Shown one piece after another: positions 1 through 5,243 of a stretch of 6,267 nucleotides of DNA. The DNA is taken from assembly GCA_028875955.1 (NCBI GenBank), contig JAGWTX010000154.1:1-6267 (forward strand), read 5' to 3'. Below the pieces are notes generated by a model, which saw only the letters and a list, made by a program, of their open reading frames with translations, was not told the DNA's origin and did no database searches. The position numbers were made by a program, and so were the translations under genes. Every line of letters begins with the position of its first letter. The first letter of the stretch is position 1. The DNA is from Bacteroidota bacterium. Lineage in GTDB: Bacteria; Bacteroidota; Bacteroidia; Chitinophagales; Chitinophagaceae.

Positions 1-620
1 CCCGGCGCACGGTAAGGGTTACTCCCATTATACGTGGCATAGCGGTTGAATAACTGTACGGTTTTTTCATTGGTAAAATGACCGGCATTCACCTGATGAA
101 GCGTATGAAACAAATAAGGCCAGCGCAGGGTTTTTATCGCATCCCATACAGGGCTTTTTACAAAAGTCTTCCATTTGTGAAGCGAATGGGTCAGAAAGAT
201 TTTTCCGATATGCTGGTAGATTTTTTCAGACCGGTTGAGATAACTGGCCAATGCGTTTTCAGACTCACCCAGTTTCGTTGTCAGTTCCCCTGAAAATGCT
301 TCCCGGTCTGCATAGGCGTGGATTCTTGTGCCGTCTTCATAAAAATATTCGCAACTGATGGGCACCCGGGTGTAAGAAAAATAATCTTCGATGGGTTCAT
401 CAGCCAACTGAAAAAGTGCTTCGATGTGCTGCGGCTGTGTGAAAAGACTGGGACCCGCATCAAACTGATAGCCATCCTGTTCAAAATGGCTGAGCTTTCC
501 GCCCGGATAGGCGTTTTTTTCAAAAACGGTCACATCCATCCCCTGCACCGCCAACCGGATGGCACTGGCCAGTCCGCCGATACCGGCACCAATAACGACT
601 GCTTTGGGCTGTTGATTCAT
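1..620 (-). CDS. crtD: CrtD-like carotenoid desaturase (probable 1-hydroxycarotenoid 3,4-desaturase), 3' end missing
   Basis: FAD-dependent desaturase of the CrtI/CrtD superfamily, expected to introduce a terminal double bond into an acyclic, 1-hydroxylated carotenoid end at the membrane. I read 206 codons from ATG at 620 to the left edge with no stop; the family is usually near 490-500 residues, so less than half is present. The N-terminus has the dinucleotide-binding Rossmann motif GAGIGG (residues 11-16), the acidic ribose-binding residue in VTVFEKN (E34), then PGGK (39-42) and FDAGPSLFTQP (53-63). The stretch RYATYNGSNPY (193-203) is what I associate with CrtD rather than CrtI. It differs clearly from the crtI in this window, which has FDMGPSWYWMP at the equivalent place, so it is a second desaturase and not a duplicate. 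It starts 19 bases after the idi stop, as last visible gene of the crt operon. Exact substrate is inferred; a CrtN-like or other desaturation role is the alternative. Confidence 0.88.
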   Translation of the reverse strand, partial: MNQQPKAVVIGAGIGGLASAIRLAVQGMDVTVFEKNAYPGGKLSHFEQDGYQFDAGPSLFTQPQHIEALFQLADEPIEDYFSYTRVPISCEYFYEDGTRIHAYADREAFSGELTTKLGESENALASYLNRSEKIYQHIGKIFLTHSLHKWKTFVKSPVWDAIKTLRWPYLFHTLHQVNAGHFTNEKTVQLFNRYATYNGSNPYRAP

Positions 621-639
621 TTTTCAAAAATAGGCTTTG

Positions 640-1164
640 TCAGGCCAAAAGTCTTTGCAACCACCATTGTTGCATTTTGGGAAAAGCGATATGAAACCAG
701 GGGGTATACCATTCCGGATTTTTTTGAAGGGATGCCTGGATGGCTTCCATGGATTGAAAGGTATAGTTACTGACTTCAGCCGGATCGGGTAATATCGGCC
801 CGTTATAGGTTCCTACAAAAACATGATCAAACTCGTGTTCGGTAAGCCCATTGTCAAAATCAGCCTTGTACACAAAATCAAAAACTTTCTGGAGTTCTGT
901 TTCAAAACCCATTTCTTCCTTCAACCGGCGATTGGCAGCGGTCAGGGTATCTTCTTCGGGCCGGGGGTGACTGCAGCAACTATTGGTCCACAATCCGCCG
1001 CTGTGGTATTTTGTACTGGCTCGCTGTTGTAGCAGCATGTTCCCATGATCATCAAACACAAAAACACTGAAAGCACGGTGGAGCAGCGCTTTTTCATGGG
1101 CTTCCATTTTCTCCATCGTACCCAGTACCCGGTCTTTTGTATCAACTAATATTACCTGCTCCAT
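640..1164 (-). CDS. idi: Isopentenyl-diphosphate delta-isomerase, type 1 (Nudix family)
   Basis: Cytosolic enzyme interconverting isopentenyl diphosphate and dimethylallyl diphosphate, the starter unit for prenyl chains and hence for phytoene. The 174-residue length fits bacterial type 1 Idi. Seen in the sequence: LWTNSCCSHP (58-67), with C64 aligning to the catalytic cysteine of E. coli Idi; the Nudix-like helix RRLKEEMG (79-86), with E84 as Mg ligand; and EHE (109-111), whose E111 aligns with the second catalytic acid. H23, H29 and H66 with E109 and E111 would form the divalent metal site. All expected catalytic residues are present, so it should be active. It begins 19 bases after the crtB stop and ends 19 bases before crtD, inside the carotenoid operon. 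The placement suggests precursor supply is induced with the pigment enzymes. There is no Shine-Dalgarno sequence; the leader is T-rich. The unrelated flavoprotein type 2 enzyme is excluded by these motifs. Confidence 0.96.
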   Translation of the reverse strand: MEQVILVDTKDRVLGTMEKMEAHEKALLHRAFSVFVFDDHGNMLLQQRASTKYHSGGLWTNSCCSHPRPEEDTLTAANRRLKEEMGFETELQKVFDFVYKADFDNGLTEHEFDHVFVGTYNGPILPDPAEVSNYTFQSMEAIQASLQKNPEWYTPWFHIAFPKMQQWWLQRLLA

Positions 1165-1183
1165 GAAAAAAGAACTAAAAAGT

Positions 1184-2020
1184 TTACAATAAATTCAACT
1201 GGCTACGGATGCCAGCCTTCGCAACAATAACCATTTTCCCGTAATCGGGTATCCTTATCCTGTCTTCCAGTATGCTTTGCGGTGGCAGTTTTTTTATTTT
1301 TTTAAACAGGGAGAGATAATATTTATAGGCAACATACACACCAAATCTTGCTTTGGCAGGCAATTTCACAATTCCCGAAAAGGCATTGTCAAAATCATCC
1401 TGGATATCTTTTTCGATGGATGCTTTCTCATGAACCGTAAAATTCCTGAAATCACATTCAGGGAAATAGGTCCTGTCGAGCCTTTCATAATCTGCCTTCA
1501 GGTCACGCAAAAAATTTACTTTCTGAAATGCTGCACCCAGGCTTCTGGCAAAAGGTTTGAGTTCTTCGTATAAGGCGGTATTCCCTTCACAAAACACAAA
1601 CAGACACATGAGACCCACCACTTCGGCACTGCCATAGATATATTCTTCATAACCTGCCCTGTCATAGCTTCGTTTATCCAGGTCCAATTCCATACTATAC
1701 AGAAATGCATCGATCAAAGACCTGTCGATGGAATATTGGTTAACCGTCAGCTGGAAGCTGTGTAAGATCGGATTCAGGCTGATCCCCCTGTCGAGAGCCA
1801 GGTAAGTGGCTTCTTTGAATTCTGCCAATAAAGCCGCTTTGTCGTGTCCATGAAAGGTATCTACGATTTCATCTGCAAAACGGACAAAACCATACACATT
1901 ATAGATCGGCTTACGCAGATCCTTGTGTAACAGGTTGATGGCCGAAGAAAAACTGGTACTGTATTTCTCGGTAGTTATCCTGCTGCACGCCTGGCTCACT
2001 TCATGAAACAGGTTCATCAT
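1184..2020 (-). CDS. crtB: Phytoene synthase (squalene/phytoene synthase family)
   Basis: Condenses two geranylgeranyl diphosphates head to head into 15-cis-phytoene, the first committed step of C40 carotenoid synthesis. At 278 residues it fits the shorter Bacteroidota form of the family. Both Mg-diphosphate-binding aspartate motifs are intact: DEIVD (residues 50-54, within VRFADEIVDTF) and DLKAD (173-177, within NFLRDLKADYERLDR). The segment YGSAEVVGLMCLFVF (129-143) is the expected core helix between them, and RTYFPECDF (183-191) follows the second motif as usual. Two adjacent ATG codons (2018-2020 and 2015-2017) could both start the protein; the first is taken here. The 56-base gap to crtI is the longest inside the operon and is very A/T-rich next to the start, with a possible weak promoter. 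Dehydrosqualene synthase (CrtM) has the same fold, but the crtI and crtD neighbours argue for the C40 route. Confidence 0.95.
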   Translation of the reverse strand: MMNLFHEVSQACSRITTEKYSTSFSSAINLLHKDLRKPIYNVYGFVRFADEIVDTFHGHDKAALLAEFKEATYLALDRGISLNPILHSFQLTVNQYSIDRSLIDAFLYSMELDLDKRSYDRAGYEEYIYGSAEVVGLMCLFVFCEGNTALYEELKPFARSLGAAFQKVNFLRDLKADYERLDRTYFPECDFRNFTVHEKASIEKDIQDDFDNAFSGIVKLPAKARFGVYVAYKYYLSLFKKIKKLPPQSILEDRIRIPDYGKMVIVAKAGIRSQLNLL

Positions 2021-2034
2021 GTTGGTTAATTTAT

Positions 2035-2064
2035 AAAATTTACTAACTTATTTCGTTGCTACAA
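2035..2064 (-). promoter_or_regulatory. Candidate internal promoter before crtB
   Basis: In the crtI-crtB gap the minus strand reads TTG (2064-2062), 19 bases, then TAAATTTT (2042-2035), a 7 of 8 match to the Bacteroidota -7 element TAnnTTTG at the accepted distance from a -33 TTG. A start about 5-7 bases past the -7 element would leave a leader of only about 9 bases before crtB. The region is A/T-rich and chance matches are easy, so this is a weak call. If real, it would give some crtB-idi-crtD expression independent of the regulated upstream promoter. Confidence 0.3.
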
Positions 2065-2076
2065 ACGGAAGCCCTG

Positions 2077-3567
2077 TCACTTTCCGAAATGTCTGACCAC
2101 TTCCCCTGCCACCACTTCCCCACTGATCAGGCTGGGCGGAACACCGGGCCCGGGAACTGTCAGCTGACCGGTATAAAACAGGTTGGCCACTTTTTTACTC
2201 CGGCAGGATGGTTTTAAAACAGCTGTTTGTAGCAAAGTGTTCGCCAAACCATAGGCATTTCCTTTAAAAGAATGGTATTCACTGATAAAATCGCTGGTAG
2301 AAAAGGATTTTTTGTAAATAACCGCGTCTTTGACAGAAGTACCTAAGTGTTTTTCAAGCCTGTTCATCAACAGTTCATAATACTGTTCCCTTATGGATTC
2401 CGTATCGTTGGTCAAACCGGCTGCTACCGGTATCAACAGGAACAGATTCTCACATCCTTCCGGAGCCACAGTGGGATCCGTTACCGATGTGGCGCTCATA
2501 TAAAACAGGGGATCTGAAGGCCATTCCCGGGTTGTATAGATTTCTTTCCCATGAACCGCAAAAGAGGTATCAAAGAAAAGCGTATGGTGTAGCAATCCCG
2601 GTAATTTTTTATTCAACCCGATATAATAGATCAGACAGCTGGGTGCCATCACCCTTTTTTCCCAATATGCATCCGAATAGGACCGGCAATCCGCCGGCAA
2701 CAGTGCTGTTTCAATGTGATGATAATCCGCACCTCCTATGATCACATCGGCTGCATATTTTGTCAGTTTGCCATCCGGATCTTTGGCCATCAGGTGGGTT
2801 GCCTGCCGGTTTTGTATGCCGATCTCCACCACTTCCTGCTGAAAACAAAACTGCACACCCAGGCTTTTGGCAAGATCATACATGGCCTGTACAATTTCAT
2901 ACATCCCTCCCCTGGGATACCAGGTGCCTCCTTTGATGTCTGCATAATTCATCAGGCTGTATAAGGCAGGGGTTTGTTCGGGCAGTGCGCCTAAAAACAA
3001 AACGGGAAACTCCATAAGGGTTGTCAGCCGCGGGTTTTTGAAATACCTGGCTACATGCGATTTCATGGATGTAAACACATCCAACTTCACCAATCCTTTC
3101 AGCAGATCCCAATCCAGAAACTCAACAAGCGACTGGCCGGGTTTAAACACCAGTTTTTCAACACCCACTTTGTATTTATAGGCGGCTTCCTGCAGAAAGG
3201 CTGCCAGTTTTTTCCCGCTACCCGGTTCAATCGAATCGAAAGTCTGTTGCAAAGCCGTGAAATCTGCGGGAATATCCATCGGTCCGTCTGGATAGTAAAC
3301 CCGATAGGAAGGATCCAGTCTTTCTAAGGTGTAAAAATCGGCGACAGTTTTTCCGAAGGACTGAAAAAAATGTTCAAATACATCGGGCATCCAATACCAA
3401 CTGGGGCCCATATCAAATCTAAAACCGTCAACTTCTATTTTCCTGGCTCGTCCGCCGGGCTGGTCATGTTGTTCAACTACCGTTACCTCCCAGCCCGCTT
3501 TAGCCATGAAGGAAGCAGCCGAAAGGCCCGCGAATCCGCTACCGATGATGATAACTTTCTTAGTCAA
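2077..3567 (-). CDS. crtI: Phytoene desaturase, TTG start
   Basis: FAD-dependent membrane-associated desaturase that converts phytoene stepwise toward lycopene. The 496 residues match bacterial CrtI length. Visible motifs: N-terminal Rossmann GSGFAG (9-14), E32 as ribose ligand, DQPGGRAR (35-42), FDMGPSWYWMPDVFE (51-65, characteristic of the Bacteroidota type), GGTWYPRGGM (213-222), and the C-terminal FAD/carotenoid signature TGQLTVPGPGVPPSLISGE beginning at about residue 466. The start is unusual: the first codon is TTG (3565-3567). An in-frame TAA lies at 3586-3588, no ATG or GTG intervenes, and the next in-frame ATG (residue 21) would delete the Rossmann motif, so TTG is the only conventional choice. 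No Shine-Dalgarno sequence is seen. The start lies 31 bases after the sigma-factor stop, second gene of the operon. The number of desaturation steps cannot be read from sequence. Confidence 0.95.
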   Translation of the reverse strand: MTKKVIIIGSGFAGLSAASFMAKAGWEVTVVEQHDQPGGRARKIEVDGFRFDMGPSWYWMPDVFEHFFQSFGKTVADFYTLERLDPSYRVYYPDGPMDIPADFTALQQTFDSIEPGSGKKLAAFLQEAAYKYKVGVEKLVFKPGQSLVEFLDWDLLKGLVKLDVFTSMKSHVARYFKNPRLTTLMEFPVLFLGALPEQTPALYSLMNYADIKGGTWYPRGGMYEIVQAMYDLAKSLGVQFCFQQEVVEIGIQNRQATHLMAKDPDGKLTKYAADVIIGGADYHHIETALLPADCRSYSDAYWEKRVMAPSCLIYYIGLNKKLPGLLHHTLFFDTSFAVHGKEIYTTREWPSDPLFYMSATSVTDPTVAPEGCENLFLLIPVAAGLTNDTESIREQYYELLMNRLEKHLGTSVKDAVIYKKSFSTSDFISEYHSFKGNAYGLANTLLQTAVLKPSCRSKKVANLFYTGQLTVPGPGVPPSLISGEVVAGEVVRHFGK

Positions 3568-3598
3568 ATCTGGATTATCAGAAAGTTAATGTAATAAA

Positions 3599-4099
3599 TT
3601 AATACCGCTGGATTTGTGTTTTCAGGAGTTTCCGCGCAAAATGGATACGGCTTTTGATGGTACCCAGGGGCTCGCCCAGCATATCTGCGATCTCATGGTA
3701 TTTAAACCCGTCAAAATAGAGCAGAAAAGGATTCCGGAAAATCTCCGGCAGGTTATATATGGCTTCCTGAACCTCTTTCAGGTTGATCCCTGCGATGGCT
3801 TCGTTGGTTACCGCACCCTGATTCATATTGATCAGGTAGTCGTTGGGGGTATTGTCGAAAATGGTGGATTGTTTGGCCTTTCTGCGGTAATTATTGATAA
3901 AAATATTCCGCATGATGGTGTATAACCAGGCTTTGATATTGGTGCCCACATTGTATTTGTCCTTGTTGGCGAGTGCGCGGTACAGGGTTTCCTGAAACAG
4001 GTCCTTGGCAGCCTCATTATCATGCGTCAGCGTAACCGCAAACGGCTTTAGAAATTCAGCATTGGATAATAACATCTGGTTAAATTCTAAAGAGGACAT
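3599..4099 (-). CDS. ECF-type RNA polymerase sigma factor
   Basis: Extracytoplasmic-function sigma factor (sigma-70 family, 166 residues) expected to direct RNA polymerase to a specific promoter set. Region 2 spans about residues 12-75, with DLFQETLYRAL (33-43) and the -10 recognition/melting helix NIKAWLYTIMRNIFINNYRR (54-73). After a linker, region 4 (about 108-160) has LPEIFRNPFLLYFDGFKYHEIA followed by the helix-turn-helix LGEPLGTIKSRIHFARKLL (141-159). There is no extra C-terminal domain. ATG at 4097-4099 is well placed. It is first gene of the run leading into crtI, 31 bases apart, and no anti-sigma gene adjoins it on either side. The upstream neighbour is a CarH-like regulator, an arrangement resembling LitR/LitS control of carotenoids in Streptomyces and functionally recalling the light-responsive sigma CarQ of Myxococcus. 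Control is therefore probably at transcription rather than by sequestration. That is inference. Confidence 0.93.
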   Translation of the reverse strand: MSSLEFNQMLLSNAEFLKPFAVTLTHDNEAAKDLFQETLYRALANKDKYNVGTNIKAWLYTIMRNIFINNYRRKAKQSTIFDNTPNDYLINMNQGAVTNEAIAGINLKEVQEAIYNLPEIFRNPFLLYFDGFKYHEIADMLGEPLGTIKSRIHFARKLLKTQIQRY

Positions 4100-4106
4100 G
4101 TGATTG

Positions 4107-4137
4107 TGTTTAATGATTGACTATGTAAAGTTAAACA
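4107..4137. promoter_or_regulatory. Candidate operator: inverted repeat TGTTTAA-N17-TTAAACA before the sigma gene
   Basis: A perfect 7-base inverted repeat, TGTTTAA at 4107-4113 and TTAAACA at 4131-4137, lies 7 bases in front of the sigma-factor start. Its outer arm overlaps the -7 box TAACTTTA (4133-4126) of the second candidate promoter, and the repeat covers that promoter's probable transcription start, where a bound repressor would block initiation. The same half-site occurs as an inverted pair in the leader of the CarH-like gene. That this regulator binds it is inference. The 11-base-spaced TnnACA direct repeats known for Thermus CarH are not evident here. Confidence 0.45.
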
Positions 4138-4155
4138 AATTTAGCTAGCCGACAA
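4126..4155 (-). promoter_or_regulatory. Candidate proximal promoter of the sigma-crt operon
   Basis: The minus strand shows TTG (4155-4153), 19 bases, then TAACTTTA (4133-4126), a 7 of 8 match to the Bacteroidota -7 consensus TAnnTTTG with the preferred spacing. Transcription would begin near 4119, giving a leader of roughly 20 bases before the ATG at 4099. Its TTG is the end of the -7 box of the distal candidate, so the two promoters overlap. No experimental start is known. Confidence 0.45.
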
Positions 4156-4181
4156 ATATATATTAGTGTTCTACCGAGCAA
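4153..4181 (-). promoter_or_regulatory. Candidate distal promoter of the sigma-crt operon
   Basis: The minus strand shows TTG (4181-4179), 18 bases, then TATATTTG (4160-4153), a full match to the -7 consensus TAnnTTTG used by the housekeeping sigma of Bacteroidota. Transcription would start around 4146, leaving a leader of about 45 bases that carries the whole TGTTTAA/TTAAACA inverted repeat. This is the best consensus promoter I find in the window, and it lies in the only sizeable gap before the sigma gene. Confidence 0.55.
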
Positions 4182-4228
4182 CCTGATATACACCACATTA
4201 GATACGTTGAAAGTCTGATTTCCGTTTC

Positions 4229-4256
4229 CCGGATGGCTTATTTACTTACCAACCGG
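4229..4256 (-). terminator. Hairpin just after the CarH-like gene (possible terminator or processing site)
   Basis: CCGGATGG (4229-4236) and CCAACCGG (4249-4256) pair over 8 positions with one mismatch, enclosing a 12-base A/T-rich loop. The stem begins 8 bases past the TGA of the regulator gene, as a terminator would. There is no run of T after it on the minus strand (it continues GGAAACGG), so it is not a classical intrinsic terminator. It may instead protect or separate the regulator transcript from the sigma-crt transcript. Confidence 0.4.
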
Positions 4257-4264
4257 ACAAATAA

Positions 4265-5143
4265 TCAGAGTGAGGACACATAATCCATCACTTCCTGCAA
4301 GGACTTTTTAAAACTGAAATTGGGGGGTACCTGCTTTTTATAGGTTTGGGTAAGTACACCGGAAACAATAATTTTCCGGTCTGGCATCCGGTTATGCGCC
4401 CCAACCAGGAATTTTTCGAAATTGAAATTATTGGCCACGGATGTCAGATGGGCATAGAGATAGTCCGGGTTTTTCAGATTGGCGATATACTCCACATCTT
4501 TGAGCGGAATATTGGCACCCAGGTATAAAACTTTTAATCCTCTGCTTTTCAATAAATAATACATGAAAAGAAGACCTAATTCATGATGTTCCCCTTCCGG
4601 TAGAAATAAAAGGATCGTTTTTCCGTCGCGGATCGGGCTATGGGTGCTGTCGATACCTACGATCAGTTTTTGCCGGATAACATTGGTTACCAGGTGTTCC
4701 TGTGCGGGATTGATATGATTGGTTAACCAGAGGATACCGATCCTTTCCAGAAAGGGGAAAATGATACTTGTAATCGTTTTCTCAATCCCCTTATTCTTGA
4801 TATAGTTATCCAGAATGAGCTCAAACTCAGTGATTTTCACTTTAACCATACACTGAATCAGCTCATTGATGATACGTTCCTGCTGCGCCTGGGCCTGGGA
4901 AAGGGTAATGATTTTTTCATTCATTTCTTCCGCACTCATGCGGTCGATATGGGATATCTTATACCCGTATTTGTTCAGCAGGGCGATGTTGAGCAATTTC
5001 TGGAGCTCATCATTTGAATAGTAACGGATATTCGTTTCCGTCCGCTGGGGGTTCAGGAAAGAATAGCGTTGCTCCCAGATCCGGATCGTATGGGCCTTGA
5101 TCCCGGACAGGTTTTCGAGGTCTTTTATGGTAAAAGCATTCAT
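4265..5143 (-). CDS. CarH/LitR-type MerR regulator with cobalamin-binding domain (putative B12 photoreceptor)
   Basis: Predicted light-responsive transcription factor, 292 residues, in the CarH/LitR size range. The N-terminal MerR winged helix is clear: FTIKDLENLSGI, then AHTIRIWEQRYSFLNP (17-32) and NIRYYSNDELQKLLNI (38-53). A helical-bundle domain (about 80-165) holds W139-x9-E149-H150, the W-x9-EH motif that covers the upper face of adenosylcobalamin in CarH. The C-terminal Rossmann-like B12 domain (about 173-290) has E185-H-H187-E-L-G190, matching E-x-H-x-x-G, with H187 as likely lower cobalt ligand, and LYLGANIP (206-213). In characterised CarH the dark tetramer represses and light breaks the Co-C bond, releasing DNA. 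The neighbours fit: an ECF sigma factor and crtI, crtB, idi, crtD lie downstream on the same strand. It starts at ATG 5141-5143, 100 bases after rmlA. Cofactor use and repression are inferred; B12-independent relatives (CarA) exist, but here the ligand residues are intact. Confidence 0.92.
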   Translation of the reverse strand: MNAFTIKDLENLSGIKAHTIRIWEQRYSFLNPQRTETNIRYYSNDELQKLLNIALLNKYGYKISHIDRMSAEEMNEKIITLSQAQAQQERIINELIQCMVKVKITEFELILDNYIKNKGIEKTITSIIFPFLERIGILWLTNHINPAQEHLVTNVIRQKLIVGIDSTHSPIRDGKTILLFLPEGEHHELGLLFMYYLLKSRGLKVLYLGANIPLKDVEYIANLKNPDYLYAHLTSVANNFNFEKFLVGAHNRMPDRKIIVSGVLTQTYKKQVPPNFSFKKSLQEVMDYVSSL

Positions 5144-5148
5144 ACCTG

Positions 5149-5178
5149 TTAAACAATGCCCGTTTCCGTTTTGTTTAA
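5149..5178. promoter_or_regulatory. Candidate autoregulatory site: inverted repeat TTAAACAA-N14-TTGTTTAA before the CarH-like gene
   Basis: TTAAACAA (5149-5156) and TTGTTTAA (5171-5178) form a perfect 8-base inverted repeat 5 bases in front of the regulator's ATG. The half-site is the same 7-mer found before the sigma gene, but the arms are in the opposite order and the inner spacing is similar (16 versus 17 bases for the 7-mer core). I find no clear TAnnTTTG box in this 100-base gap, so the regulator's promoter is not located; it may be read partly from rmlA. Binding by the regulator is inference. Confidence 0.4.
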
Positions 5179-5219
5179 AGAATTTTAAAAAAAATGAAAC
5201 AAATTTTTTGAAACCCTAT

Positions 5220-5236
5220 TGACCAAATCAGGGTCA
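5220..5236 (-). terminator. Weak hairpin after rmlA
   Basis: TGACC (5220-5224) and GGTCA (5232-5236) pair with a 7-base loop, starting 7 bases past the rmlA stop. An alternative overlapping stem, ACCCT (5213-5217) with AGGGT (5230-5234), is possible. Neither is followed directly by a T run on the minus strand, although T-rich sequence appears further on. This could end the rml transcript, but short stems like these arise by chance. Confidence 0.22.
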
Positions 5237-5243
5237 GATCTGC

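Noticed and set aside
318..773. Plus-strand open frame of 151 codons
   Set aside because: It runs antisense across the start of the CrtD-like gene and the end of idi, both supported by conserved motifs; its product resembles no family I know.
1277..1573. Plus-strand open frame of 98 codons
   Set aside because: Antisense to the catalytic half of crtB, with a low-complexity aromatic-rich product typical of shadow frames.
2054..2067. Small hairpin CGTT-N6-AACG in the crtI-crtB gap
   Set aside because: A four-pair stem is too short to support a regulatory or terminator call.
3614..3925. Plus-strand open frame of 103 codons, considered as a possible anti-sigma or antisense product
   Set aside because: It is antisense to sigma-factor regions 2-4 and has no membrane segment or anti-sigma motif.
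4100..4264. CarH-type operator of 11-base-spaced TnnACA direct repeats
   Set aside because: Several TnnACA matches exist on both strands here and before the regulator, but the spacings I measured (17 and 25 bases) do not give an 11-base series.
4222..5167. Octamer CCGTTTCC shared by the gap before the sigma gene (4222-4229) and the gap before the regulator (5160-5167)
   Set aside because: One shared 8-mer between two gaps of this size is close to chance expectation, and in the first gap it sits beside the hairpin, far from the promoter boxes.
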